Shown: piece by piece, positions 7,908 through 17,100 of the stretch
How positions within the stretch are numbered: position 1 is the first letter of the stretch
Layout: each line of letters begins with the position of its first letter
NCBI GenBank assembly: GCA_035328465.1
Contig: DAOLIQ010000008.1
Span: 1 to 64,000 of the forward strand
Source of the DNA: JADJEI01 sp035328465
GTDB lineage: Bacteria > Bacteroidota > Ignavibacteria > Ignavibacteriales > Ignavibacteriaceae
Direction: 5' to 3'
DNA: 64,000 nt
Notes under the pieces: generated by a model
Databases searched by the model: none
What the model was told of the DNA's origin: nothing
Seen by the model: the letters and a program-made list of their open reading frames with translations, nothing else
Translations under genes and position numbers: made by a program

Positions 7908-9103
7908 CTCAAAATATATTTAATAAGGAAAAGAAAATTTTTTTAAACACTTATAAGCGAATACCAATCGAAATTGCTTATGGCGAGGGTGTACATTTAA
8001 TTGATAAAAATGGTAAACGTTATTTGGATTTCTTTGCAGGCTTAGCAGTTAATTCTCTTGGCTATGCTAATCCCAAAATTATTAAAGCAATCACACAACA
8101 AATTTCAAAATTTGCTCACCTATCCAATTATTTTATTACGGATGTTCAAATTGAATTCGGCGAAGTGCTACTGAGATATTCCGGTATGAATAGATTGTTC
8201 CTCACAAACAGTGGTACGGAAGCCATTGAAACAGTCATTAAAATAATTAGAAAAGTTAAAGGGAGTGAGAAAATAATATACTCACTTTCAAATGGATTTC
8301 ATGGAAGAACTTATGGAGCTTTGTCAATTACTCAAAGACAGAATTACAGAAAAAATTTCGAACACTTTTTACCAAATATTTCGCAGATAATTTTTAACGA
8401 TGTCGACGATCTCCGGAAAAAAATTGATAAAAACACTGCAGCTGTATTTGTAGAGTTTCTGCAAGGAGAGGGGGGTATTCATTTCATAAGTAAGGAATTC
8501 GCAGACACATTATCCGAATTAAGAACGGAGCACAATTTTATAGTTGTGTCAGATTCAATTCAATGTGGAATTGGCAGAACCGGAAAACCATTCTCTCACA
8601 ATCATTTAGATTTTCATCCAGACATTATCACTGTTGCAAAATCTATTGGAGGGGGATTGCCTCTCGGTGCTGTTCTTGTTTCTGAGGATTTGCAAAATTG
8701 CTTTGAACCGGGAAATCACGGTACTACATTCGGCGGGAATCCTGTTTCTTGTGCTGCTGGTAAAGTTGTATTGAAGGAAGTTTTTGAAAATGGTTTAATG
8801 GAAAATGCAAGTTCCTTGGGGCAGTATCTGCTTTATGAACTTAATGAGTTAAAAGATTTATTTCCATCGACAATCAAGGAAATACGAGGAAAAGGTCTAA
8901 TGATTGGTGTAGAACTTTTTGAAAATGGACAAAAATTTGTTGCAAAATTACTCGAAAAAAATATTTTAATAAACTGTACAAGTACCAATGTTTTAAGACT
9001 GTTACCTCCACTCATAATGAGTAAATCCGACGCTGATTTCTTTCTCTACAATTTTCACGAAAGTTTAAAAGAATTTAAGTCTTTAGCCAGTTATAAAGCT
9101 TGA
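7904..9103 (+). CDS. Class III PLP aminotransferase (acetylornithine/ornithine aminotransferase family)
   Basis: A 399-residue fold-type I PLP enzyme. Expected elements are present: TNSGTEAIETVIK for phosphate binding (101-113), the GFHGRTYG loop (131-138), EFLQGEGG (184-191), and the Schiff-base lysine K246 in TVAKSIGGGLPLGA. D217, which contacts the pyridine nitrogen, is kept. However, the usual D-E-[IV]-Q motif reads DSIQ (217-220), a Glu to Ser change. The family includes ArgD, ornithine and 4-aminobutyrate aminotransferases. No arginine genes are nearby, so the exact substrate is open; ArgD-like activity is the best guess. Translation is coupled to the preceding membrane protein. Confidence 0.85.
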   Translation: MTQNIFNKEKKIFLNTYKRIPIEIAYGEGVHLIDKNGKRYLDFFAGLAVNSLGYANPKIIKAITQQISKFAHLSNYFITDVQIEFGEVLLRYSGMNRLFLTNSGTEAIETVIKIIRKVKGSEKIIYSLSNGFHGRTYGALSITQRQNYRKNFEHFLPNISQIIFNDVDDLRKKIDKNTAAVFVEFLQGEGGIHFISKEFADTLSELRTEHNFIVVSDSIQCGIGRTGKPFSHNHLDFHPDIITVAKSIGGGLPLGAVLVSEDLQNCFEPGNHGTTFGGNPVSCAAGKVVLKEVFENGLMENASSLGQYLLYELNELKDLFPSTIKEIRGKGLMIGVELFENGQKFVAKLLEKNILINCTSTNVLRLLPPLIMSKSDADFFLYNFHESLKEFKSLASYKA

Positions 9104-9112
9104 GATTATAAT

Positions 9113-10042
9113 TCACTGATCTTTTTCCACGTTTTGTAAATAATATGCAATTGCTCCATATCTGATTCCTCGGCTGCTGACTTTAATTTCCTTGAGGTTC
9201 AATTTATTCATCAATTTTGCTAATATTAAAGTGCCTGCTAAAATAATATCTTCTCGTCCCTTCATTACATTTCCATAATTTAATTTTATGGATTCTGAAT
9301 CTAAGAGTGAAAGTTCGTTTGCATAATCAGTTACCTCCTTCGTAGTTAGGAAACTTCCTTCGATTATTTCTTCATCATAATCTTTAATTTTACTTTTTAT
9401 GCAAGCAAGTGTTGTCGGCGTACCTGCAATTGCTACAGCATTCATTCCTGAGCCTTTTTGTTTTTCAAGTTCAAGGAATATTTCGTTTAGATGAATATTA
9501 AATTCATATAGTCGATTGTTCGTAGGGGGATTACTAATTAAAAATTTCTCTTTCGCTGATACAGCTCCAATTGGAAAACTTTTTCTAAATGAAATTGAAT
9601 TTTTGGTTCCTCTGATTACTTCCGTGCTGCCACCACCAATATCAATTACAAGACAATCTTTGGGGTTATAACTGCCAGTTATTACACCCAAATAAGACAG
9701 CATTGCTTCGTGTTCACCAGAAATAATATTAACTTCGAGATGATATTTTTCTAGAATTGCTTTGACAATATTCGAAGCATTAGAAGCTATCCTAAATGCA
9801 TTCGTAGCGGTTGCTAATATTATATCTGATTGAAAATGATTTGCAATAGAAACATAATCTTCTATGATTTCCATCAATTCCAGAACTTTCTCCGGAAGAA
9901 TTTTTCCACCTGGTTTAAGCTCAGCACCGATTCTGGGCATTCGATATTCGTTAACTAACGGAATTAACTTATTTCTTGAATCGATTTTAGCAATTAACAT
10001 TATAACAGTATTCGTCCCGATATCAATAGAAGCAATAACCAT
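9113..10042 (-). CDS. Ppx/GppA family phosphatase (exopolyphosphatase or pppGpp phosphohydrolase)
   Basis: A 309-residue member of the ASKHA superfamily. The phosphate-1 loop is SIDIGTNTVIMLIA at the N-terminus, the phosphate-2 loop is LVIDIGGGSTEVI near 130, and the adenosine-type loop is AVAIAGTPTTLACI. The length corresponds to the two-domain form without the C-terminal HD region of E. coli Ppx. Such proteins release phosphate from polyphosphate, or convert pppGpp to ppGpp; sequence alone does not decide. It is the only minus-strand gene among the first 20 kb, convergent with the aminotransferase (9-base gap) and divergent from the next membrane protein. Confidence 0.9.
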   Translation of the reverse strand: MVIASIDIGTNTVIMLIAKIDSRNKLIPLVNEYRMPRIGAELKPGGKILPEKVLELMEIIEDYVSIANHFQSDIILATATNAFRIASNASNIVKAILEKYHLEVNIISGEHEAMLSYLGVITGSYNPKDCLVIDIGGGSTEVIRGTKNSISFRKSFPIGAVSAKEKFLISNPPTNNRLYEFNIHLNEIFLELEKQKGSGMNAVAIAGTPTTLACIKSKIKDYDEEIIEGSFLTTKEVTDYANELSLLDSESIKLNYGNVMKGREDIILAGTLILAKLMNKLNLKEIKVSSRGIRYGAIAYYLQNVEKDQ

Positions 10043-10084
10043 TTTTTTTAATATATTTTACTATAAAAATTATTGAATTATTTT

Positions 10085-10615
10085 ATGAAGAAACTATCAA
10101 AATTATCAAAAATATTTTTATTTCTTGCTGTACTAAGTGCAATTATCTGGGTTGGATCAACAGTAACACGGCAATTGATTACATATCAGCTATTTGAAGG
10201 ACCTGAGCTAAATTTTAAGTCATATGTAACGGAGCAGAATTTGTCGGGCATCTATGAGACCATTTTGCCTGCAGTAACAATTACGTTTGTTTCATATTGT
10301 GTATTCATAATCTCTTTTATTGTTTTTCTAATTACTGCCCGAATAAACTTAAAACATTTTGGATGGTTATTCATCATTATGATCATTGTATTCATACTAA
10401 TGCCATTTGAAATTTATCTTATGACAATTGATTTTAAGATAATTTCGCTCCTAAATTCCGGTAATTTTGATACTAACATTATAACCAATTTTATCCTGTC
10501 TCGATTTAAAGTTTTGAGCAGCTTTACTCTAATTGAGATACTTTGCTATTTAGCTTTTGTTTACTTCATATTATTCAGACCACTACAAGTAATTCCTAAG
10601 CAAAATGAAAATTAA
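10085..10615 (+). CDS. Unknown four-helix membrane protein
   Basis: I do not recognise this protein. It has about 176 residues if it starts at the ATG at 10085; a TTG at 10073 would add MNYF. Four hydrophobic segments are visible: SKIFLFLAVLSAIIWVGSTV, TITFVSYCVFIISFIVFLIT, WLFIIMIIVFILMPFEIYLM and TLIEILCYLAFVYFILF. There is a soluble loop of about 40 residues after the first segment. The stop codon lies inside the next small gene (11-base overlap). It heads a tightly packed run with aroQ and a HAD phosphatase. Confidence 0.65.
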   Translation: MKKLSKLSKIFLFLAVLSAIIWVGSTVTRQLITYQLFEGPELNFKSYVTEQNLSGIYETILPAVTITFVSYCVFIISFIVFLITARINLKHFGWLFIIMIIVFILMPFEIYLMTIDFKIISLLNSGNFDTNIITNFILSRFKVLSSFTLIEILCYLAFVYFILFRPLQVIPKQNEN

Positions 10616-10877
10616 AGAGAAAGAATTCGAAGAAATTATTGGAGAGCTAAAAGAAATTGCAAGACAGCTTGGAGCAGAAGTACGTTTTGAAAAAGGAGAC
10701 TTTAAGGGTGGATATTGTTTGTTAAAAGAAAACAGAGTTATTGTCATTAATAAAATGGCAAATCTTCAGAGAAAAATTTCTATACTTTCTTTAGCACTAA
10801 AAGAATTAGGAATTGATAAAATATTTTTAACTCCAAAAATAAGAGAGATAATTGATGAAATGGCTGAGCTGAAATGA
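10605..10877 (+). CDS. Small conserved-looking protein of unknown function
   Basis: A 90-residue soluble protein, rich in Lys and Glu, without a recognisable motif. The pattern suggests helix (KEFEEIIGELKEIARQLG), two strands (AEVRFEKGDFKGGYCLLKENRVIVIN), then helix. It ends in a helix around IREIIDEMAEL. It overlaps its upstream neighbour by 11 bases and aroQ by 4 (ATGA), which strongly supports real translation. Position in the run suggests a housekeeping role, but nothing specific can be inferred. Confidence 0.7.
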   Translation: MKIKEKEFEEIIGELKEIARQLGAEVRFEKGDFKGGYCLLKENRVIVINKMANLQRKISILSLALKELGIDKIFLTPKIREIIDEMAELK

Positions 10878-11305
10878 AAATAGTAGTGATAAACGGTCCA
10901 AATTTAAATTTTCTTGGTGAACGTGACCCTGAAAGGTATGGCTCGTTAACCCTAAAAGTAATTGAAGATAAATTAAGAGCAGAATTCCCCGATCATTTTT
11001 TCGATTTTTTCCAGTCAAATATTGAAGGGGAGTTAGTAAATAAGATTCAGGATTGTCAAATTGATGCAGATGGTTTGATTATAAATCCTGGGGGATATGC
11101 ACACACGTCGGTTGCAATTGGAGACGCACTCTCATTGTTAAAAATCCCTAAGGTGGAAGTACATCTTTCACATTTAGTAAATAGAGAAAGTTTTAGACAA
11201 ACATTGATAACAGCTTCTTCTTGTGATGGTTATTTATCCGGGTTTAAACATTTTAGTTATATAGCCGCTGCTTATCTTCTAATTAAAATTTCAGGGTCAA
11301 AATGA
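10874..11305 (+). CDS. aroQ: Type II 3-dehydroquinate dehydratase
   Basis: Converts 3-dehydroquinate to 3-dehydroshikimate in the shikimate pathway. The 143-residue length is normal for the dodecameric type II enzyme. VVINGPNLNFLGERDPERYG carries the loop arginine and catalytic Y22. INPGGYAHTSVAI holds N71 and H77, and VEVHLSH holds H97, the general acid. A later arginine in NRESFRQ contacts the substrate. It overlaps the preceding 90-residue gene and the following HAD gene by 4 bases each, so the three are translationally coupled. No other aromatic-pathway gene is visible here. Confidence 0.95.
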   Translation: MKIVVINGPNLNFLGERDPERYGSLTLKVIEDKLRAEFPDHFFDFFQSNIEGELVNKIQDCQIDADGLIINPGGYAHTSVAIGDALSLLKIPKVEVHLSHLVNRESFRQTLITASSCDGYLSGFKHFSYIAAAYLLIKISGSK

Positions 11306-11985
11306 TTCGAGCAATCATATTCGATTTGGACAATACTTTGGTTGATTTCATGAAAATGAAAAAAAGATCAATCGAGGAGGCGATACCGGCAATGATTGAT
11401 GCAGGTTTACCAATAACCTATAAAGAGTGTGATGATTTTATTAGCGAGATTTATAAGGAGCAAGGAATAGAGTATCAGCAAGTGTTCGATATGTTGCTTC
11501 AGCGTGTTCTTCATTATGTTGATTACAAAATACTCTCTGCTGGAATAATTGCTTACCGTAGAGCACGTGAGGCAGCACTGATTCCTTATCCTCATGTTTA
11601 TTCGACACTGAATAAGTTGTTAAAAAGCGGAATCAAACTTGGAATTTTATCTGATGCTCCGACAAAAGAAGCTTGGCTAAGGTTAGCACAATTAAATTTT
11701 ATCCATACCTTTGATGCAGTCGTTACATTTAACGACACGGGGGAACGAAAACCCCATCCTGCACCATTCAAAGCTATTCTAAATAAATTAAGTGTAAAAC
11801 CAGAAGAAACTCTGATGATTGGAGATTGGGCGGAAAGGGACATTCTTGGAGCAAAGAACGCCGGTATGAAAACTGCTTTTGCGAAATATGGCGACACTTT
11901 TGATACCCAAGATCATGGTGCTGATTTTGAATTGAACGATATTTCTGAACTTGTTGGCATTATCAATATGGAAAACCATTTATAA
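11302..11985 (+). CDS. HAD-superfamily phosphatase
   Basis: A 227-residue haloacid dehalogenase-type hydrolase. Motif I is FDLDNTLVDF, with nucleophile D8 and acid/base D10. A helical cap occupies roughly residues 17-95. Motif II is GILSDAP, a lysine in GERKPHP supplies motif III, and GDWAERDILGAKNAGM is motif IV. This pattern matches the phosphoglycolate phosphatase / YjjG-like group. The substrate cannot be assigned. It is the last gene of the run that includes aroQ; a 90-base AT-rich gap follows before the MerR gene. Confidence 0.88.
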   Translation: MIRAIIFDLDNTLVDFMKMKKRSIEEAIPAMIDAGLPITYKECDDFISEIYKEQGIEYQQVFDMLLQRVLHYVDYKILSAGIIAYRRAREAALIPYPHVYSTLNKLLKSGIKLGILSDAPTKEAWLRLAQLNFIHTFDAVVTFNDTGERKPHPAPFKAILNKLSVKPEETLMIGDWAERDILGAKNAGMKTAFAKYGDTFDTQDHGADFELNDISELVGIINMENHL

Positions 11986-12075
11986 ATTTTATCTAAGAAT
12001 TTATCTCAGGTAAAAGATTAAACTTGATATTATTTTAACTATTAATTAAGTTAGCTTTATAGATTAATTAAGCAA

Positions 12076-12477
12076 ATGAAAGATTTATCAATTAAAAAAC
12101 TTTACTATTCAATCAGCGAAGTCAGTAAAATCGTTGACGTTGAACAATATGTACTTAGGTATTGGGAAACTGAATTTGAACAACTCAGTCCTCAAAAAAA
12201 TAGAGCTGGAAATAGAATTTATACAAATAAAGAGATTCAACTAATATTAAAAATTAAAAATCTTTTAAGAGACAAAAAGTTTACCATCGAAGGTGCGAAA
12301 AAGGTACTTGAAAATAATTTAATAAATGTTGATTCAGATAATGTTGAAACGAACAAAATTAGTGCATCTGCTGAAAGTGTTGAAAATAATTCAAACACTG
12401 CAAGTGAAATTCATGATTTAAAGATTGATCTAGCTGAGATAAAAGTTTTTTTGCAATCATTATATACAAAATTATAA
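12076..12477 (+). CDS. MerR-family transcriptional regulator
   Basis: A 133-residue protein with an N-terminal winged helix: YSISEVSKIVDVEQYVLRYW, then NRIYTNKEIQLILKIKNLL and KKFTIEGAKKVL. This is the MerR_1 arrangement of the HTH_17-like regulators often found in Bacteroidota, which have no metal-binding cysteines. The C-terminal 50 residues are polar and include a possible coiled-coil (IHDLKIDLAEIKVFLQSL). Its stop ends two bases before the 5' end of a tRNA-Pro gene. Effector and targets are unknown. Confidence 0.85.
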   Translation: MKDLSIKKLYYSISEVSKIVDVEQYVLRYWETEFEQLSPQKNRAGNRIYTNKEIQLILKIKNLLRDKKFTIEGAKKVLENNLINVDSDNVETNKISASAESVENNSNTASEIHDLKIDLAEIKVFLQSLYTKL

Positions 12478-12479
12478 TT

Positions 12480-12553
12480 CGGAACGTAGCGCAGTCCGGT
12501 AGCGTACTTGAATGGGGTTCAAGGGGTCGCGGGTTCAAATCCCGCCGTTCCGA
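12480..12553 (+). tRNA. tRNA-Pro, anticodon GGG
   Basis: The 74-base gene folds as a full cloverleaf. Acceptor arms are CGGAACG (12480-12486) and CGTTCCG (12546-12552), with A as discriminator base. The anticodon stem is CTTGA/TCAAG (12507-12511 with 12519-12523), and the loop ATGGGGT gives anticodon GGG at 12514-12516. The T arm contains GGGTTCAAATCCC. The 3' CCA is not encoded and must be added enzymatically. Only 2 bases separate it from the MerR stop codon, so it is probably processed from a transcript that also carries that mRNA. Confidence 0.97.
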
Positions 12554-12558
12554 CATTA

Positions 12559-12584
12559 AAGGTACTGACTTAAGTACCTTTTTT
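12559..12584 (+). terminator. Rho-independent terminator after tRNA-Pro
   Basis: An 8-base-pair stem, AAGGTACT (12559-12566) with AGTACCTT (12573-12580), encloses a six-base loop. It runs into a T tract to 12584. It begins 5 bases after the tRNA and would end the merR-tRNA transcript before purF. Confidence 0.85.
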
Positions 12585-12658
12585 ATTTTCAAAACCACGA
12601 ATATTTTTCTAATGATCTTTATTTAATATTATTACAAATATTTTAACCAAAATTAATA

Positions 12659-14149
12659 ATGATTAATAACTTTCCACTTTCTGAAAATGCAAATAGTTAT
12701 TGCGGCATTTTCGGTATTTTTAATTCACCCACAGCTTCTTTTGATACTTATTATGGTTTACATGCTTTGCAGCATAGGGGGCAGGAAGCATGTGGTATTG
12801 TAACAAGAAGTTTTTCTGATAATCAAAAACCTTTTTTCAATATTCATAAAGGTGATGGTCTCGTTTCCGAGGTATTTGCAGATCAAAATATTCTTAAAGA
12901 ATTTTTACCTGGTGATGCTGCTATTGGACATAATAGATATTCAACCACAGGTTCTTCAAAGTCCCGAAAGAATATACAGCCGTTCATTGTGAATTATCGT
13001 TTGGGTAACCTTGCAGTTGCACACAATGGAAATCTTACTAATGCAAAACAGCTTCGTGAAGAGTTAGTAAATGAAGGATCCATTTTCCAAACTACAAGTG
13101 ATACAGAAGTGATACTTCATCTTATTGCAAGATCAAGGTTAACAAAGCAGGAAGACCAGATTATTGAAGCTTTAAAAAGAATTGAAGGCGCTTTCTGTTT
13201 AGTGATTTTAACCGATGATAAATTAATTGCCGCTCGCGATCCCTATGGATTTAGACCTCTATCTTTAGGCAAATTAAATGGATCTTTTGTCGTTGCATCC
13301 GAAACCTGCGCATTTGATATTAATAACGCCACTTTTTTGCGTGAGGTCGAACCCGGTGAAATGATAATTATTGATCGCGGAACTGCGGTAGAAGGTAGGG
13401 TTAAGTCAATTCACTATTCTGAAAAATTAGCACATCAGAAACACTGCATATTCGAATATATCTATTTCTCTCGACCGGATAGTTTTATTTTTGGACACAA
13501 CGTAGATAAGATGAGAAGAAGGTTAGGTAAAACTCTTGCGCGCAATCATCCGGTGGTTGATAAGGATGGGGATAAAGTCATTGTCATCAGCGTACCAGAC
13601 AGCTCTAACACCACAGCACTCGGTTATCAATCTGAGCTTGAAAAACAAGGAATAAATTCCAAGTTAGAAATTGGTTTAATTAGAAGTCATTACATAGGCA
13701 GAACATTTATTCAACCCGGTCAAGCTAATAGAGAAATTGGTGTTCGAATAAAATTCAATACTGTGAAAGGAGTATTGGAAGGAAGAACTATTGTTGTAAT
13801 CGATGATTCGATTGTGCGAGGAACAACCTCGAAACAGCTCGTAAAATTAATTCGTGAAGCAAATCCAAAATCTATTCACTTTAGAGTTTCATCTGCCCCT
13901 ATTATGCATCCGTGTTATTATGGCATGGATTTCCCAAGTGAGATGGAATTAATTGCCAATCGATTAAAAGGAAATATCAAAGAAATTGAAAAATATTTAG
14001 AAGTCGATAGTTTAGAATATCTTTCGATTCAAGAAATGCTTCAAGCAGTGGCCGAGGCTGAGGAAGAAAATTTTTGTACAGCCTGCTTCTCCGGTAATTA
14101 TCCTACTAAAATTGACCTAAATTTTAAGAAAGATATTTATGAAATTTAG
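12659..14149 (+). CDS. purF: Amidophosphoribosyltransferase
   Basis: The first committed step of purine synthesis, transferring ammonia from glutamine to PRPP. The 496-residue protein has a short propeptide before the nucleophile C15 (SYCGIFGIF), so it should be self-processed like the B. subtilis enzyme. The glutaminase domain shows GHNRYSTTG and AHNGNLTN, and the PRPP loop is VVIDDSIVRGTTS. Cysteines in KHCIFEYIYF, MHPCYYGMD and FCTACFSG match the four ligands of the B. subtilis-type [4Fe-4S] cluster. The 3' end overlaps the subtilase start by 11 bases. Confidence 0.97.
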   Translation: MINNFPLSENANSYCGIFGIFNSPTASFDTYYGLHALQHRGQEACGIVTRSFSDNQKPFFNIHKGDGLVSEVFADQNILKEFLPGDAAIGHNRYSTTGSSKSRKNIQPFIVNYRLGNLAVAHNGNLTNAKQLREELVNEGSIFQTTSDTEVILHLIARSRLTKQEDQIIEALKRIEGAFCLVILTDDKLIAARDPYGFRPLSLGKLNGSFVVASETCAFDINNATFLREVEPGEMIIIDRGTAVEGRVKSIHYSEKLAHQKHCIFEYIYFSRPDSFIFGHNVDKMRRRLGKTLARNHPVVDKDGDKVIVISVPDSSNTTALGYQSELEKQGINSKLEIGLIRSHYIGRTFIQPGQANREIGVRIKFNTVKGVLEGRTIVVIDDSIVRGTTSKQLVKLIREANPKSIHFRVSSAPIMHPCYYGMDFPSEMELIANRLKGNIKEIEKYLEVDSLEYLSIQEMLQAVAEAEEENFCTACFSGNYPTKIDLNFKKDIYEI

Positions 14150-17100
14150 TTATTTCTTTATCCTCACTTTGATTTTAACTATTTCTAATTTTGCTCAGAC
14201 CACGTACTTTATTAAGTATAAAAATTCGGTTTCATTTGCAGCAGTTGATCAAAAAATTTCTGAGCAAAAAATGGGCGATGTACTTACTAATCGACCGGTT
14301 TCACTTCCTTCATTCACTTTAAACTATCTTGCAAAAGGATTGGGCAGGGGAGATGAAATTCTTGGAAGAATTATTAAAGTTCAATTCTCGGATGATGTAG
14401 AAGAAGCAAATTTAAATTCCATTCTTTCGCCCGATTCCGATATTGAATACATACAAAAGTCAACAACATATACGATGGATTTAATCCCTAATGATAGCCT
14501 CATTTCGCAGCAGTGGGCTTTGGAAAAAATTAATGCTTTCGATGCGTGGGACATTACACAAGGCGCCGATACAGTTTTACTTGCGATAATAGACACGGGA
14601 ATTGATTATGATCATCCTGAGTTAAAAAATAAAATTTTTATTAACGCTGGTGAAGTCGGTATAGACAATCAGGGCAGAGATAAGCAAAGCAATAATATCG
14701 ATGATGATGGAAACGGATTTATCGATGATTATCAAGGATGGGATTTTACTGACCGAGTTGGCTTTCCCTTCGATTCTACAGGCGGTGATTATTTGAACTG
14801 GGATAATAATCCAATTGATGAAAATGGACATGGCACTTACATCGCTGGTATTGCCGGCGCTGAGTCAAATAATATTTCAGGTGTTTCGGGAACAGCTCCA
14901 AATATTAAACTGTTAAATCTACGAGCTTTTGATCCTTCGGGCTATGGAGAAGAGGATGATGTTGCCGCAGCAATTCTCTATGCTGTACAATCAGGTGCAA
15001 AGGTAATCAACATGAGTTTTGGAGATAACAGTTTCTCATTTGTTTTAAAAGACGTAATTCAATTTGCTTATTCGCAAAATGTCGTATTAGTTGGAAGTGC
15101 CGGTAATTCTGGCTCACCTGATCCGCACTACCCATCCGGTTATTCAGAAGTTATTGCAATTGGCAATTCAACTCAAGAAGATTTTGTCTCGTCAAGTTCC
15201 AATTATGGTTCAACGATTGATTTGGTTGCCCCTGGAACTCTAATTCTAACTACGGATCGGAATAATAATTATGCTGTAATTAGCGGTACATCCGCTTCAG
15301 CGCCATTTGTCTCAGCCGCTGCCGGATTAATTTTATCGCTGCAAAATTTTACCAATGAAGAAGTTAAACAAATTCTAAAATCAACCTCTGACGATATTGA
15401 TTCTCCAGGCTGGGATTTAAAGAGTGGTGCGGGCAGGTTAAATCTTTTTAAAGCTGTGTCTGTGATTGCTCCTTCAATTATTAAATTTCATTATCCGCTT
15501 CAAGATTTTTCAACTTTGAATGATACTATCTCCATTTATGCTTCTGTCCTTTCACCTTATTTCATAAGTTATAATTTATATTATGGGATGGGGTTTAATC
15601 CCGAAAATTGGATTACTTTAATTGAAAATGGATTAAATCAATTTTCGAATCAAAAAATATTCACACTCGATATTTCTGATTTATCTGATACAGTTTACAC
15701 TCTAAGATTGGAAGTCCAGCTAAATAACGGACGAACTCTGGAAGAAAGAATTAATTTTCACGTTAATAAAACACCCCCCGGGGTACAGATTGTTTCGATA
15801 GGACCATCATTTTATGGCGAGAAAACCACTGTACTTGCTTCACTATATTCGGATCAACCGAGTATCGCTAAAATGTACTATAAAAAAAATGGCGAAAGTA
15901 ATTTTAATTTTATCACGCTCGATGGATTTACGATCAATAATAAATTCGTAAAGCAGTTGCACTATGGATTTATTCCTAAACAATTGGTCGAACAAAATTC
16001 ACAATATGAAATTTATTTTGAGGTAGAAAACCTTGTCGGGCTAAAAACAGTCATTAAAAACAATGGACAAAATTTCATAGTTAGAACAGATTACAATGCA
16101 GAGTTGGCTTCCGAAGAAATTTTACCATATACCTTACCCGCAGGGGAAATTTATAAGGATCAAATTTCTTTAACGTCAAATAACTCAAATGAAATTGTCT
16201 TAAGAGAATTCAGCAATCCACGAACCTCTTTATTTTATAAATTAATTTATTCACTTAATGCATATTTTTTCCAACGTGAAGATTCATTGACAGATCAAAT
16301 TGTTAAAGATTTTGGAGATTTCAATGGCAATCAGAAAAAAGATATGCTCACATATTGGGTTTATGATGGTTTTATTTATGAGCAATCAGAACAATTTTCT
16401 TCAGAAATGCTTCAAAAATTTTCTAAGGTTGGTGAAAGATTCTGGCCCGTCTTTGCCGAAGATATTGATGGTGACGGTGTTACCAATTTAATGGTATTTG
16501 ACAGCGACACCTCAGCAGCCATTTATAATATCGAAAATGATCTCACATTAAGTAATAAAAAATCTCTTGTGAACTTTACAACTTATGGATTCGGTGAGCA
16601 GATATTCGATTCACCGAATGCTGTAATAGCTGATATGAATGGTGATGGAAAGAATGAAATTTGGATGGTTGATACTGACGGAGATATTTTCAGTTATAAT
16701 ATTACAGGGGTCGGTAATTATCAGCAGGGAAGTGTTATAGAAACTGGGTTTCTAAGTTCCTCCTCGTATCTTACAAGCGGGGATTATGATGGTGATGGCA
16801 CAACTGATTTGGCAGTGATTCTTCATTCAATTGATGAAATAGATATTGCTCCATTTTATAGATTAATAATTTTCAATCTGAAGAACGATCAATTCAATAT
16901 AATTTATGATCAGGGATTGGTAGATGCTTCTACTGAATTTAATTCTACATTTCAAAAATCTGAACAAGCCATACGATTTGCAGATATTGATAATGACGGC
17001 AAGGATGAATTAATCACATTTGTTTTTCCATATTCATACATATTTAAATTTGAAGATGGCATATCCAAAATAATTTCCTACAAAGAAAATATAAACTCGA

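Noticed and set aside
11564..11569. CACGTG as the centre of a parS site
   Set aside because: The flanks are not symmetrical (GAG/AGG), it lies inside the HAD gene, and no other parS-like palindrome was seen.
12359..12598. Minus-strand 79-residue frame containing RRDLNPRPLEPHSSTLPDC
   Set aside because: This is the well-known artefact of translating the antisense of a tRNA-Pro gene, not a protein.
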